DNA of 35,556 nucleotides from a virus. Location: positions 1 through 35,556 of the IMG/VR virus record IMGVR_UViG_3300048536_000071, one strand, 5' to 3'. The stretch's first letter is position 1, and each line of letters starts with the position of its first letter. Of this stretch, positions 1 to 8,190 are shown piece by piece. The position numbers and the translations under genes were made by a program. The notes beneath the pieces are model-generated. The model ran no database searches. It was not told the origin of the DNA and was given only the letters and a program-made list of their open reading frames with translations.

Positions 1-131
1 GTTAGCATTTAAGAAAGGTGAAAGAATAGAGGTTAGTGGTGTAGATGCTACTGAACTCGTATTAGTGAGTCCAAATGGAACAAAATATAAACTTAGTATC
101 GCAGACAACGGAACAATCTCCGCCACAGCAA
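1..131. repeat. Terminal direct repeat, left copy (circular or terminally redundant contig)
   Basis: Bases 1-131 match 35426-35556 at an offset of 35425, with one difference (g at 5, t at 35430). The usual cause is assembly of a circular or circularly permuted molecule with the overlap left in place. A true short terminal repeat of the virion DNA is less likely, because the repeat lies inside a coding gene and one end carries an error-like mismatch. Confidence 0.95.
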
Positions 132-139
132 CAGTCTAA
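1..139 (+). CDS. Junction-spanning small protein, 3' part
   Basis: This is the 3' end of the 75-aa gene that begins at 35337. The frame starts at base 2 and stops at TAA 137-139. The one mismatch between end copies falls in this gene: codon 5-7 reads GCA (Ala) where the right copy reads TCA (Ser). The last 65 bases overlap the next gene, whose ATG is at 75, in another frame. Confidence 0.8.
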   Translation, partial: LAFKKGERIEVSGVDATELVLVSPNGTKYKLSIADNGTISATATV

Positions 140-500
140 AGAAGACTGGGAGACACAGTTTGATAAATATAAAGACTTAATTGAAAAGGCTATTGACTAT
201 CAAGATTCCTATACAATTGATGATGTTAAGTATAAAATAGAAAATGGAATAGCCTCAATTTGGGGTGGAAAACAAACAGTTATAATTACAGAGTTCGTAG
301 TTTTCCCCAAGAAAAATGTCTTACATATTCTTTGTATAGCTGGAGATTATGAAGAAGTAGAAGAAATGTTTAAATCAATAGAGAAGTACGCCAGGTCAAT
401 CGGCATTAACAAGATAACTGGTAGTGGTCGTAAGGGTTGGTTAAGAAAAGTTAAGCACCTAGGATTTAAACAAGAATATTTAATTAGTAAGGACTTATAG
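75..500 (+). CDS. GNAT-like phage protein
   Basis: This 141-aa protein starts with a polar, Gln-rich tail (about residues 1-25) and then has an alpha/beta region. A beta-strand segment (LHILCIAGDYEEVEEMF) is followed by a helix and the C-terminal motif GSGRKGWLRKVKHLGF, which resembles the end of GNAT-type acetyltransferases common in podovirus structural clusters. The acetyl-CoA loop (Q/RxxGxG/A) is not clear, so enzymatic activity is uncertain. No alternative start is evident, and the ATG lies 65 bases inside the preceding gene. It sits just upstream of the ejection proteins, so a role in virion morphogenesis is possible. Confidence 0.6.
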   Translation: MEQNINLVSQTTEQSPPQQQSKEDWETQFDKYKDLIEKAIDYQDSYTIDDVKYKIENGIASIWGGKQTVIITEFVVFPKKNVLHILCIAGDYEEVEEMFKSIEKYARSIGINKITGSGRKGWLRKVKHLGFKQEYLISKDL

Positions 501-508
501 GATATATT

Positions 509-1354
509 ATGGCATCAGCATTACCATACATCACAGCAGGAGCTACCGCATACGGAGCTATCAAAGGCGGTGGTGATAAAACAACACAATCATCTACAGT
601 TGATCCAGCAACTCAGGCACGTTATGACGATTTATATAACAAAGCGCAAGGCGTAGCAGGTCAACCATTTACACCATACACAGGTGCTAGAGTAGCTGGA
701 TTTAATCCAGACCAACTAGCTGGTTTTGATGCAACAAGAAACATGTTTGGTAGATCATTATCTTTTGATCCTACAGGACAACTAAACAACTTAGCTCAAG
801 GCCCACTTAACATACAACAATTTCAGAATCCTTATAACGAACAAGTTATTAATAACACACTTAGCGATCTTAATGATGCAAGACAAATGCAAATACAAAG
901 CGATCAAGATGCAGCAATAGGCAGAGGTGCTTTTGGTGGTTCTCGTTCAGCATTGCTTGAATCAGAAACAAACAAAAAATTTGCAGATGTGGCAGGTAGA
1001 ACCTCTGGTAATTTAAGACAGTCTGGATTTAACAACGCAGCAAATCTAGCATTAAACGACAGAAACTTTAGAGCTGGTTTATTTGGTAATCAGTTAGCAG
1101 ATCAATACAGAGGATTGGGTTTAATGTCTGGTATTGGAAACCAGCAACAAGGACTAGGACAAGCTGGACTAGATGCAAACTACAACGAGTTTACAAGAGG
1201 ATTGAATTATGGCCCACAACAGATAGGCTTGTTATCTGGTGCTGTATTCGGTGGAACACCAGGCATGACAAATTCATCATCAACCAATCAAGGTTTACTT
1301 GGAAGAATAGGTGATGCGGCTGATATCTACGACACAATTTATGGTGATGATTAA
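509..1354 (+). CDS. Putative internal virion / DNA ejection protein (first of three)
   Basis: The 281-aa product begins with a short Ala/Gly-rich hydrophobic segment (ALPYITAGATAYGAIKGGG). Its centre is polar and Gln/Asn-rich, with the motif IGRGAFGGSRSALLE (about 135-149), often seen in podovirus internal virion proteins. Low cysteine, Gly/Asn/Gln richness and a membrane-prone N-terminus fit proteins that leave the capsid to form the transenvelope channel (compare T7 gp14 or P22 gp7 by position and style, not by proven homology). It starts 8 bases after the previous stop and ends 2 bases before the next ATG. The ejection role is inferred. Confidence 0.6.
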   Translation: MASALPYITAGATAYGAIKGGGDKTTQSSTVDPATQARYDDLYNKAQGVAGQPFTPYTGARVAGFNPDQLAGFDATRNMFGRSLSFDPTGQLNNLAQGPLNIQQFQNPYNEQVINNTLSDLNDARQMQIQSDQDAAIGRGAFGGSRSALLESETNKKFADVAGRTSGNLRQSGFNNAANLALNDRNFRAGLFGNQLADQYRGLGLMSGIGNQQQGLGQAGLDANYNEFTRGLNYGPQQIGLLSGAVFGGTPGMTNSSSTNQGLLGRIGDAADIYDTIYGDD

Positions 1355-1356
1355 TA

Positions 1357-2190
1357 ATGGCAATATTTGATTTCAATAAACCAGGTGGTCTTTTAAATAT
1401 AAACCCTAATGACACAGGTTCGTTGGGTATAAACATATCACCTATCAACGAACAAAAAAAACTAGAAGAGGAAGAGAGAGCAAGAGCCGAAAAATCAATG
1501 AAGTTAAAAAACTTTGCTGATACGCTTCGTATGGTTAATGCAAATCAATCTGGTAACTCGCAACAGTCTATGATGTTTGCTAACAGACTAGCACAAAGAA
1601 AAGCAGAGCAAGAAGCTAGGCAGAAAGAAGCACAAGCTCTAATGAAAAAAGAGCAGTTTGAAAGAGATCAAGAATTATTTATAAAACAAAATCCTGAATT
1701 AGCAGGTGCAATTAGAATGAACCAGCTATTTGGTATGGACATGCCAAAGCCTGCAAAAAGAGATTCTTATGTAGCTAAAGATGGATATAGATATTATGTA
1801 GATGATGGCACAAGGATGTTTCCTAACATAACAGTAAAAGAAGAACAGTCAGAAGCAGATAAATATAAAGAAAACGCTGCTAGGATTAAAAACATTGTGA
1901 TGAAGGAGAGTATTGATAGTCCTAAATTAACAGAACAAGAAAAAGATTTTTATAAAAATAATATAAACAAACAAGGAGTCTTGTCTCTTGACCAAACAAT
2001 CGCTAGTATGATGATGGGTGATGCTGGTAATCAAAATCAAGAAAACAACAAAACATATAGAATCACCAACAAGTCTTACTCAGGCTTAAGTGTTGATGAG
2101 CTTGTAAAACAATCACAGGATTTAAACCCAGGTTTAACAAGAGAACAAGTTATTAAAGATTTAATAAGCAATGGCATAATTGCAGAGTAA
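1357..2190 (+). CDS. Putative internal virion protein with coiled coil (second of three)
   Basis: This 277-aa protein is highly charged. Residues about 30-125 are rich in Lys, Glu, Arg and Gln and look like long helices (for example RLAQRKAEQEARQKEAQAL). A short beta-rich piece follows (YVAKDGYRYYVDDG). The last 40 residues contain a helical region ending in TREQVIKDLISNG. No enzymatic motif is visible. It is closely spaced with the genes on both sides, both probable ejection proteins, so I infer a virion role. The family is not recognised. Confidence 0.5.
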   Translation: MAIFDFNKPGGLLNINPNDTGSLGINISPINEQKKLEEEERARAEKSMKLKNFADTLRMVNANQSGNSQQSMMFANRLAQRKAEQEARQKEAQALMKKEQFERDQELFIKQNPELAGAIRMNQLFGMDMPKPAKRDSYVAKDGYRYYVDDGTRMFPNITVKEEQSEADKYKENAARIKNIVMKESIDSPKLTEQEKDFYKNNINKQGVLSLDQTIASMMMGDAGNQNQENNKTYRITNKSYSGLSVDELVKQSQDLNPGLTREQVIKDLISNGIIAE

Positions 2191-2194
2191 TACC

Positions 2195-5100
2195 ATGGTA
2201 GATTTTAAGATACCGCCTCCGCCACAAGAGGAAGTAAACGAATTTAAAATACCGCCTCCTCCAGAAGCTAATGATATTACACAACAAAATATTGCAGCTA
2301 ATGGTTTTGTTCTACCTCCTGTCCCAAAAAAAAATCAAAAACTATCTGAATCAGAATTAAAAGAAAATCCAGAATTCATTAGAGCTGCTAAAAGTATCTA
2401 TGAATGGAATGAGGGTAGAACTTTTGGTTTTAAAAAAGACAGCAAACCTAAGAAGCTAAACTCCGACAAACAGTATGCAGACTATGCCCTAAGATACATG
2501 GGTTGGTTTAATTACAATATACCCAAGATGACTAAAGAAGCATCTGATCTTAAGTTCAATGCAAACCAACAACAACGAGAAGACTTCGTTACCTTGATGG
2601 ATATGTATGATAACAAGGAAGCTAGTCTTGCTGGTACTGGAAGATTAATAAAAGGACTTGTTGCTGATCCATCTACTTATGTAGGCATAGGAACTTTAGG
2701 TGCTGGTTTACTTGCAAGAGAGGGAGCAAAGGCAACAGCAAAACAAGGTATAAAAGAACTTGTTAAACAAGGTGCAAAACAAGGAGCGAAGATAGGAGCT
2801 ATAGAGGGTGCTATTTATTCAACTGCTGATAACGCACTAAGACAATCAGCCAGGGTAATGTCTGGTCAGCAAGAAGGTTTTGAGTTAGGACAATCAGCAA
2901 AGGCTGCTGGACTTGGTGCTGGATTGGGTGGAATATTAGGTGGATCTATAGGCGGTGGTGCTTCATATTTTAAAAATAAAAATAAAGTACCAGTACAAGT
3001 AAACGAAATGGTTGGCCCAACAGATATGGTTGGCCCAAGAGTAGACGTACCTCAACCCAAAGTAGAAACACCAGTTACTCCAGAAGTTGTTACACCGAAA
3101 GTAGAAACTGCTAAACCTAAAAGCACAAAGATTCCAGAAATACTAAAGATACCTAAGAAGCCAAAAGTAAGAACTGCTAAAAGTTATATTGAAGGAGGAG
3201 CAATCAGCAGAGACTTCTCAAGAATGGGTGAGCTAAAACAAATCTTAGAAAGTGATAAAGGGATTATTACTTCTAAATATTTAGCACCAAAAAATTCAAA
3301 AGGTTTTACAGACTTTGACCAGATACAAGAAGCCATGCAAGAAGATGGATTTCTTCCAGAATTGCAAACATTTGATGGTGAAGTGCCAGATTTTACAAAC
3401 AGAATAATAGATGATTTGCAAACAGATAGGGTGCATCAAGACGATCAAATGCTATTAAGCAACTGGGAAAGACAGACAGAAGAAGCAAGAACAATCAGAC
3501 AAACTTTAGATGATTTTAATATAGACTATAGAGGAATGTCTGATGATGATGTGCGCCAAACCTATAGTGATGTTATCAATAACGAAATACCTCCAGTTAG
3601 AGATGAAGTGCCTTTAGGAGTTTATGCTGATGATATAGCAGCGGCAGAAGGCGGTAACATTAATAAAGTAAAAGCAGATGATGTTATTGATACTCCAGAT
3701 GGTAAAGACTTTCAAACTGATACTACTACTGGTTTAAACCAAAAGGTAATTGATGTTGGTCAAGAAATTATAAAAGAACTTAACATACCAGTAAGTAAGA
3801 ACGTAAGAATATCTGACCAATTAAAAGAAGCTGTGCTATTAGCAAACTCAAGTCCAAAATTCTTTAATCAGTTTGTAGATATTTTAAAAAGAAATGATCT
3901 TACTGTAGAAGAGTTGTCATCTGTATTTAAAGAAAGCATCTCTGATTCAGCCAGACGTATGCAACAGTTAAGCACAGCTAAACAATCCATGAAAAGAATG
4001 GGACAAGAGCTTGGTGAGATAGCACCAGACGAAGGCTGGTATGCAAACTTTGCAAAAGAATATACAGATATAGTAAGAGACTTAGACAACATAAGAAGAG
4101 GTTTATTAGTCAGCCAGATAGCAACAGCAATGCGTAATAACACAGCTCAAATAGGAAGAGTTGGTATGCACACGTTAATAGAATCTTTTGATGATGTTTT
4201 GAATAGAACATTTAATCCATTAAGAAAAGCATTTGGTGCCGAAACAAAAAGAGTTGATGGTGCTGAGTCATTCCGCTTGATGATGAACTTAACAAAAAAC
4301 AAAAAACAATCAGCAGAATTAACTGAGTTTTTGACAAAATATTTTGTTAATGAAAGTGATAGACTTTTTACTAAGTATGCTTCAGAGGTAGCTGATTCAT
4401 CAAAAGCTAAAGTATTTAAAAGCGCACAGAAGATGGTTGATGGCCTCAATACTTTAAATAGAATACAAGAGTTTTGGTATAGAAGAGGCATGTTTGCAAC
4501 ATCCATACAAGATGCTTTAGCGGCAAAAGGTATTGAAATTAAAGATGTTGGTATAAATGATGATCTTTTAAAATACCTTGACGCGTCTGATATAGAAAAA
4601 GCGGTTGATGATGCTTTATATTTTACTTATGCAAAGACACCAGACAACAAAGCATTAAAAGCATTTGTAGATTTAGCTAACTCCATACCTTTTATTACAA
4701 CAGGCGTATTTCCCTTTGCTAGATTTATGGCCAACGCTATTGATTTTCAATTCAGACATTCACCACTTGGCTTTTTAAAATTATTATCTCCAGCAGAACA
4801 TAAAAGAATAGCTGCTGGTGACACTAAAGCATTTAGCGAGGCTGTAATAGGATCAACTATTTTATTTGCAACTATTGAAGCTAAAAGAAAAGGATCAGAA
4901 GATCACAAATGGTATGAGGTGGAAACATCATCTGGAAAGACTATAGATATGCGACCATACTTTCCATTAACTCCTTACTTATTTATAGCAGATGTAGTTA
5001 CCAGATTGGAAAGCGGTAGAAGTTGGGGTGATCCAAAAGATATTTTACAAGCATTAACTGGCGCACAATTTAGAGCTGGTGCAAGTTTGCAGCTAGTGCA

Positions 5101-5830
5101 AAACCTTTTAGACGGAATGGTTGGATTAGATACAGAAGAAAAAATAAATAGGTTTATGTCTGACTATGTTTCCAATGTTCTTGGTGGATTCTTAACTCCA
5201 CTTAGAATGTTTAATGATTTTATAGACCAGGATCAGGAGTTTAGAGCGCCTGTGCCAACAGGTGAATTTTTAACTGATACAACTAATAGATTAAAAACAA
5301 GCATACCTATAGTAAGAAATCAATTTCCAGAATTAGAATCACCGACAAGAGAGGCTGCTCCCGGAAGACCAGATACAGTACAAATACCTTTTACAGATAT
5401 TAATGTTCCAGGGCCGCTTACAAGACAGCTTACTGGTGCTACTGTAAGAGAAGAAAAGAATCCAGCAGAAAGAGAGTTTGATAGATTAGGATTTAAAAGA
5501 AGAGATATATTACCTTACTCTGGTAATGCCGTTGTGGATCAAACAAGAGCAAAATATATGGGTAAGCCAGTAGAGATAATGGTAAGCACTTTAGTTCAAT
5601 CTGATTTTTATAAATCTAAAAGTAATGCAGAAAAAGAATTGTTAGTAAGAAAAACCTTACAAGAAATAAGAAAGTCTGCAAATGACTACATAAAAGAAAA
5701 TAAAATAAGTGAAGAGGCGTTCCAAAAAGCAGCGTTTAACAGACAGCCTAAATATATGAAAAAGTTATTATCTGAAAAAGGTATTACTTGGAAAACATTT
5801 AATGACACGAGCAACGGAGAGAATAGGTAG
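2195..5830 (+). CDS. Large internal virion / DNA ejection protein (third of three)
   Basis: This is the longest gene, about 1211 aa from ATG 2195; an in-frame TTG at 2180 would add five residues but overlaps the previous gene. The N-terminus carries FKIPPPP twice (near residues 3 and 16) and a related VLPPVPKK. A Gly/Ala-rich, membrane-prone stretch lies at about 145-260, followed by a Pro/Lys/Val-rich linker (about 270-325) and a long mainly helical C-terminal region. Size, position after two smaller virion genes and the glycine-rich segment fit the large podovirus ejection proteins (T7 gp16 or P22 gp16 in role). I do not see a clear lytic transglycosylase catalytic motif. Its 3' end overlaps the next gene by 29 bases. 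Confidence 0.65.
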   Translation: MVDFKIPPPPQEEVNEFKIPPPPEANDITQQNIAANGFVLPPVPKKNQKLSESELKENPEFIRAAKSIYEWNEGRTFGFKKDSKPKKLNSDKQYADYALRYMGWFNYNIPKMTKEASDLKFNANQQQREDFVTLMDMYDNKEASLAGTGRLIKGLVADPSTYVGIGTLGAGLLAREGAKATAKQGIKELVKQGAKQGAKIGAIEGAIYSTADNALRQSARVMSGQQEGFELGQSAKAAGLGAGLGGILGGSIGGGASYFKNKNKVPVQVNEMVGPTDMVGPRVDVPQPKVETPVTPEVVTPKVETAKPKSTKIPEILKIPKKPKVRTAKSYIEGGAISRDFSRMGELKQILESDKGIITSKYLAPKNSKGFTDFDQIQEAMQEDGFLPELQTFDGEVPDFTNRIIDDLQTDRVHQDDQMLLSNWERQTEEARTIRQTLDDFNIDYRGMSDDDVRQTYSDVINNEIPPVRDEVPLGVYADDIAAAEGGNINKVKADDVIDTPDGKDFQTDTTTGLNQKVIDVGQEIIKELNIPVSKNVRISDQLKEAVLLANSSPKFFNQFVDILKRNDLTVEELSSVFKESISDSARRMQQLSTAKQSMKRMGQELGEIAPDEGWYANFAKEYTDIVRDLDNIRRGLLVSQIATAMRNNTAQIGRVGMHTLIESFDDVLNRTFNPLRKAFGAETKRVDGAESFRLMMNLTKNKKQSAELTEFLTKYFVNESDRLFTKYASEVADSSKAKVFKSAQKMVDGLNTLNRIQEFWYRRGMFATSIQDALAAKGIEIKDVGINDDLLKYLDASDIEKAVDDALYFTYAKTPDNKALKAFVDLANSIPFITTGVFPFARFMANAIDFQFRHSPLGFLKLLSPAEHKRIAAGDTKAFSEAVIGSTILFATIEAKRKGSEDHKWYEVETSSGKTIDMRPYFPLTPYLFIADVVTRLESGRSWGDPKDILQALTGAQFRAGASLQLVQNLLDGMVGLDTEEKINRFMSDYVSNVLGGFLTPLRMFNDFIDQDQEFRAPVPTGEFLTDTTNRLKTSIPIVRNQFPELESPTREAAPGRPDTVQIPFTDINVPGPLTRQLTGATVREEKNPAEREFDRLGFKRRDILPYSGNAVVDQTRAKYMGKPVEIMVSTLVQSDFYKSKSNAEKELLVRKTLQEIRKSANDYIKENKISEEAFQKAAFNRQPKYMKKLLSEKGITWKTFNDTSNGENR

Positions 5831-6281
5831 GAGTGGCGAATACCTAACTTGCTCGGTGATAGCAAGAGAAACCGATACTGTAACAGTTATGCCTCATGGT
5901 GCTAACGCTGACATAATCTTTGAATGGGAAAACAAGATGTATCGCTGTCAAGTCAAGACAGTTACCCATATAGAAAAAGCTAGAAACAGTTGGCGGTTTG
6001 ATTTACGAAAAGGATCACACAGCAAGTCAAGAGAGTACAAAGAAAACACCATTGATATATTCGCCTTGGTTAATCTTAAGTACCAGAATGTTTACTTCCT
6101 ACCTTTTAACAATTGCAAATACCTACAATATTCTGTACATGACGAACCCATGAAAGCTGTTAATTCAATAGAGAGTTTTAGAGAGGCTATGGATGCAATA
6201 ATTTCGGCGAATGGGCGACAAATAGGCATATCAGTCCATGACATACCTCTTGAAAAACCCCAGAAATTAGCGGTTATTTAA
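5802..6281 (+). CDS. PD-(D/E)XK family nuclease beside attP
   Basis: This 159-aa protein has the order of a PD-(D/E)XK nuclease: an N-terminal helix with Glu13 (GRSGE), Asp37 (ADIIFEW) and Gln50-Val-Lys52 (CQVKT), as in the group-I-intron-endonuclease-like and Holliday-resolvase-like branch. The following basic stretch (WRFDLRKGSHSKSREYK) could touch DNA. It overlaps the end of the ejection gene by 29 bases. It is the last gene before the tRNA-derived site, so in a prophage it would sit at the edge of the element. Possible roles are DNA processing or interference with competing DNA; neither is shown. Confidence 0.7.
   Translation: MTRATERIGRSGEYLTCSVIARETDTVTVMPHGANADIIFEWENKMYRCQVKTVTHIEKARNSWRFDLRKGSHSKSREYKENTIDIFALVNLKYQNVYFLPFNNCKYLQYSVHDEPMKAVNSIESFREAMDAIISANGRQIGISVHDIPLEKPQKLAVI
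6250..6280 (+). promoter_or_regulatory. Possible promoter driving the rebuilt tRNA-Pro
   Basis: TTGAAA at 6250-6255 and TATTTA at 6275-6280 (19-bp spacer; TTATTT one base earlier gives 18) lie just upstream of the tRNA half at 6287, inside the 3' end of the nuclease gene. If the phage integrates in tRNA-Pro, this sequence ends up directly in front of the reconstituted tRNA gene. The match is moderate, and the role is inferred from position. Confidence 0.35.
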
Positions 6282-6286
6282 CTGTT

Positions 6287-6321
6287 CGGGGAGTAGCGCA
6301 GTCTGGTAGCGCACTATGTTT
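6287..6321 (+). other. attP: attP core candidate: 5' half of a tRNA-Pro gene
   Basis: From CGGGGAG at 6287 the sequence follows a proline tRNA: 7-base acceptor strand, TA, D-stem GCGC, D-loop with GGTA, D-stem GCGC, and the left arm of the anticodon stem (CTATG, 6314-6318) into TTT. It then diverges (ACAAG), so there is no anticodon, T-arm or 3' end and no functional tRNA here. Bacterial proM-type genes share this 5' half closely. The location immediately upstream of a tyrosine integrase makes it the likely attP identity block. The exact crossover point cannot be set without the host sequence. Confidence 0.75.
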
Positions 6322-6370
6322 ACAAGCCATCACACAATTTCACATCATTACTTTTTTTTACTAAAAACCC

Positions 6371-6400
6371 TTGTTTTCTTTACAAGATTCAATTTATAAT
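6371..6400 (+). promoter_or_regulatory. Probable integrase promoter
   Basis: TTGTTT at 6371-6376 and a perfect TATAAT at 6395-6400 are separated by 18 bases, placing transcription start near 6407, about 66 bases before the chosen integrase ATG. The -35 region overlaps a small inverted repeat (CTTGT 6370-6374, ACAAG 6382-6386). TTTACAAG occurs both at 6319-6326, next to the attP core, and at 6379-6386, and could be an Int or Xis binding element. Confidence 0.5.
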
Positions 6401-6472
6401 TTACTCGTTAATAGGTAAACAATCACATCAATACTGCTGATTTTGGCAAATGGATGGCAAATGGAGGAAAGC

Positions 6473-7564
6473 ATGGCGCAATACCAGACTGATACAAAAG
6501 TGAAAGGTCTTAGAATTTATCCAACAGGATATTATGTGTACTATCGGATAGATGGTAGACGAAGAGTTATGAAGTTAGCCAACACAGATATTCTTATTGG
6601 TGTTGCAAGAAACAAAGCACAAAAAATACTTGGTGAAGTAGCACAAGGCATTGATCCATTAGAAGCAAAGAAAGTAGAAGCTGATGCTTATACCTTAAAC
6701 CAGGCATTTGAGTTAAAGCTAGAAGACTTGTTTAACAATAATAAGAAGTGCGTTGAGATGAAGGATGGCAAGATAGATGGTGAGCCAAGACGTATGTGGG
6801 ATAGAGATGTTAAGAATACTTTAGGCAAGATGAAACTAGAGAGCGTTGAGACTGGTGATATAACTAAGCTACATATTACAGTAAGTAAGAGAGCTAAGTA
6901 TCAAGCTAATAGAGTGGTGCAATTGATTAGTTCTGTGTTTGAGAACAGCATTAGATTGTCTTTAGTTAAGTATAACCCTGCAAAGTACGTTAAAAAGAAC
7001 CCTGAGATGCAACGTGATAGGCCTTTAACAGATAAAGAGTTTGCTGAAATAAATAAGCAGATCAATATTATAGAGTCACAAACGCATGAGCGACACTTAA
7101 ATTCTATCAAGTATATAAGGCTATGTATCTTGACTGGTGGTAGATGTGTTAGCGAAATTGGTAGTGCTAAGTGGTCTGATCTTGATGGTAATAAATTAGT
7201 CTTAGAAGAACATAAGACAGACTACCAAGGTAAGCCAAGAGTAATACATCTTAACAATCAAGCTATGGCAATCATCAACTCTTGCGATAGAAACAGCGAA
7301 ACAATACTTGGTGTTAAATATCCTTTTCATACTTGGAACAAAATTAGAAAAGCTGCGGGATGTCCAGATGTGACGTTCCACGATCTAAGACATAACTTTG
7401 GTACTATGGCAGGTGAGCAAATGAAGATTGAAGATGTGAAGACTCTTATGGGACATAAAAGCATAAAGGCTACTGAGCGTTACCGTAAAACTAGAGAGCA
7501 TATAGCCACCGAAGAAATGCAGAATGTCGGTAACTATATGCAGAAGATAATGATGTCTAATTAA
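6473..7564 (+). CDS. int: Tyrosine-recombinase integrase
   Basis: The product (363 aa from ATG 6473) is a site-specific recombinase for integration at tRNA-Pro. The catalytic residues are all visible: Arg224 (TGGRCVSEI), His303-x-x-Arg306-His307 (HDLRH), His328 (LMGHKS) and Tyr337 (ERYRK). The N-terminus (KVKGLRIYPTGYYVYYRIDG) looks like the integrase DUF4102-type arm-binding region, followed by a SAM-like core-binding domain at about 70-180. ATG 6473 is preferred because GGAGG lies 5 bases upstream; in-frame TTG 6443 and ATG 6461 are alternatives. It starts about 150 bases after the attP block, and its last 4 bases overlap the convergent DUF3310 gene. Confidence 0.95.
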   Translation: MAQYQTDTKVKGLRIYPTGYYVYYRIDGRRRVMKLANTDILIGVARNKAQKILGEVAQGIDPLEAKKVEADAYTLNQAFELKLEDLFNNNKKCVEMKDGKIDGEPRRMWDRDVKNTLGKMKLESVETGDITKLHITVSKRAKYQANRVVQLISSVFENSIRLSLVKYNPAKYVKKNPEMQRDRPLTDKEFAEINKQINIIESQTHERHLNSIKYIRLCILTGGRCVSEIGSAKWSDLDGNKLVLEEHKTDYQGKPRVIHLNNQAMAIINSCDRNSETILGVKYPFHTWNKIRKAAGCPDVTFHDLRHNFGTMAGEQMKIEDVKTLMGHKSIKATERYRKTREHIATEEMQNVGNYMQKIMMSN

Positions 7565-7842
7565 AGTTCTTCGTAGTGTTTAATTAAAGCGTTTAAATAC
7601 CATTGTGCTTTCTCCAAGCATTCAATGTTGCTGTCTTTATTTTTATGTCTAAATAAATATTTCCAGATGTTACCTTCTAAGTAAGCTGGAAAGTTATTAG
7701 AACCAACTCTATCTTTTATCAGATCAATACATTCTATCTTGCCTTGGTAATGTGGTGGTTTGTTTACCATGTCTACCTTGTTGGATTTTTTTAATTCTTC
7801 CAATTTATCCCACTCCTCTCTTGTAACTTTATCTATACTCAT
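7561..7842 (-). CDS. DUF3310 family protein (SaV/T7 gp1.7-like)
   Basis: The 93-aa product carries the DUF3310 signature: VNKPPHYQGKIECIDLI (about 26-42) and the C-terminal YLEGNIWKYLFRHKNK and KAQWYLNALI. Members are common in phages and often labelled nucleotide kinase after T7 gp1.7, which affects dTMP/dGMP metabolism, but there is no P-loop here and enzymatic function is uncertain. It is read leftward from a good AGGAGG site and overlaps the integrase tail by 4 bases. It is alone in orientation in this part of the genome. Its promoter should lie in the 7843-8003 divergent gap. Confidence 0.8.
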   Translation of the reverse strand: MSIDKVTREEWDKLEELKKSNKVDMVNKPPHYQGKIECIDLIKDRVGSNNFPAYLEGNIWKYLFRHKNKDSNIECLEKAQWYLNALIKHYEEL

Positions 7843-7876
7843 TTTTACCTCCTTATTAATGCGTAAATGTTATTGA

Positions 7877-7913
7877 TAAATTTTCTGTAAATTTTTTCTG
7901 AAGATTTAATCTG
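7877..7913. repeat. Three imperfect direct repeats ending in TCTG, possible operator
   Basis: TAAATTTTCTG (7877-7887), TAAATTTTTTCTG (7888-7900) and AAGATTTAATCTG (7901-7913) lie head to tail in the 160-base gap between the leftward DUF3310 gene and the rightward early operon. Their position suits operators for a regulator of divergent transcription. The A/T richness makes chance similarity possible. Confidence 0.35.
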
Positions 7914-7944
7914 AATAATATTTCTATTATTTCTTGTCAGTCAC

Positions 7945-7974
7945 TTGCTTTATTAAATTTACTTAGAGTAGAAT
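7945..7974 (+). promoter_or_regulatory. Early rightward promoter
   Basis: TTGCTT (7945-7950) and TAGAAT (7969-7974) with an 18-base spacer would start transcription near 7981, 23 bases before the first early gene at 8004. It is the only convincing sigma70-like match on this strand in the gap. It would drive the long rightward early operon. Confidence 0.55.
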
Positions 7975-8003
7975 AACATAATCACGAAGTAATAGGTAAC
8001 AAC

Positions 8004-8189
8004 ATGGAAGAAAAAATATTTTTAGATCAGAATGAACTAGCAAAAAGATGGTTACGTTCTCCTAGAACATTAGAGAACTGGAGAACAAAAGGAACTGGCC
8101 CAACATATCAAAAGATTGGTGGCAAAGTTTTATATCGTCTTAGCGACATAGAAGAAATAGAAAATAAATCAGACGTATCTGGAGAGTAG
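8004..8189 (+). CDS. Small HTH protein, excisionase-like
   Basis: The 61-aa protein is a single MerR-type winged helix of the HTH_17/excisionase class: LDQNELAKRWLRSPRTLENW forms the helix-turn-helix and GPTYQKIGGKVLYRLSDIEE forms the wing and last helix. Such proteins act as recombination directionality factors or AlpA-like regulators. As the first gene of the early operon in an integrase-bearing phage, it is the best candidate for Xis. It could also regulate its own promoter. The start is supported by AATAGG upstream. The next gene begins 1 base after its stop. Confidence 0.75.
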   Translation: MEEKIFLDQNELAKRWLRSPRTLENWRTKGTGPTYQKIGGKVLYRLSDIEEIENKSDVSGE

Positions 8190-8190
8190 T

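Noticed and set aside
2180-2194. TTG 2180 as the start of the large ejection protein
   Set aside because: ATG 2195 avoids the overlap with the previous gene and begins directly with the VDFKIPPPP segment that is repeated downstream.
3868-4506. Minus-strand frames inside the large ejection gene
   Set aside because: They are antisense shadows of a long, well-supported gene, with no ribosome sites or family features.
6287-6340. A functional tRNA gene
   Set aside because: Only acceptor, D-arm and half of the anticodon stem are present; the sequence diverges at the anticodon and no T-arm or matching 3' acceptor strand follows.
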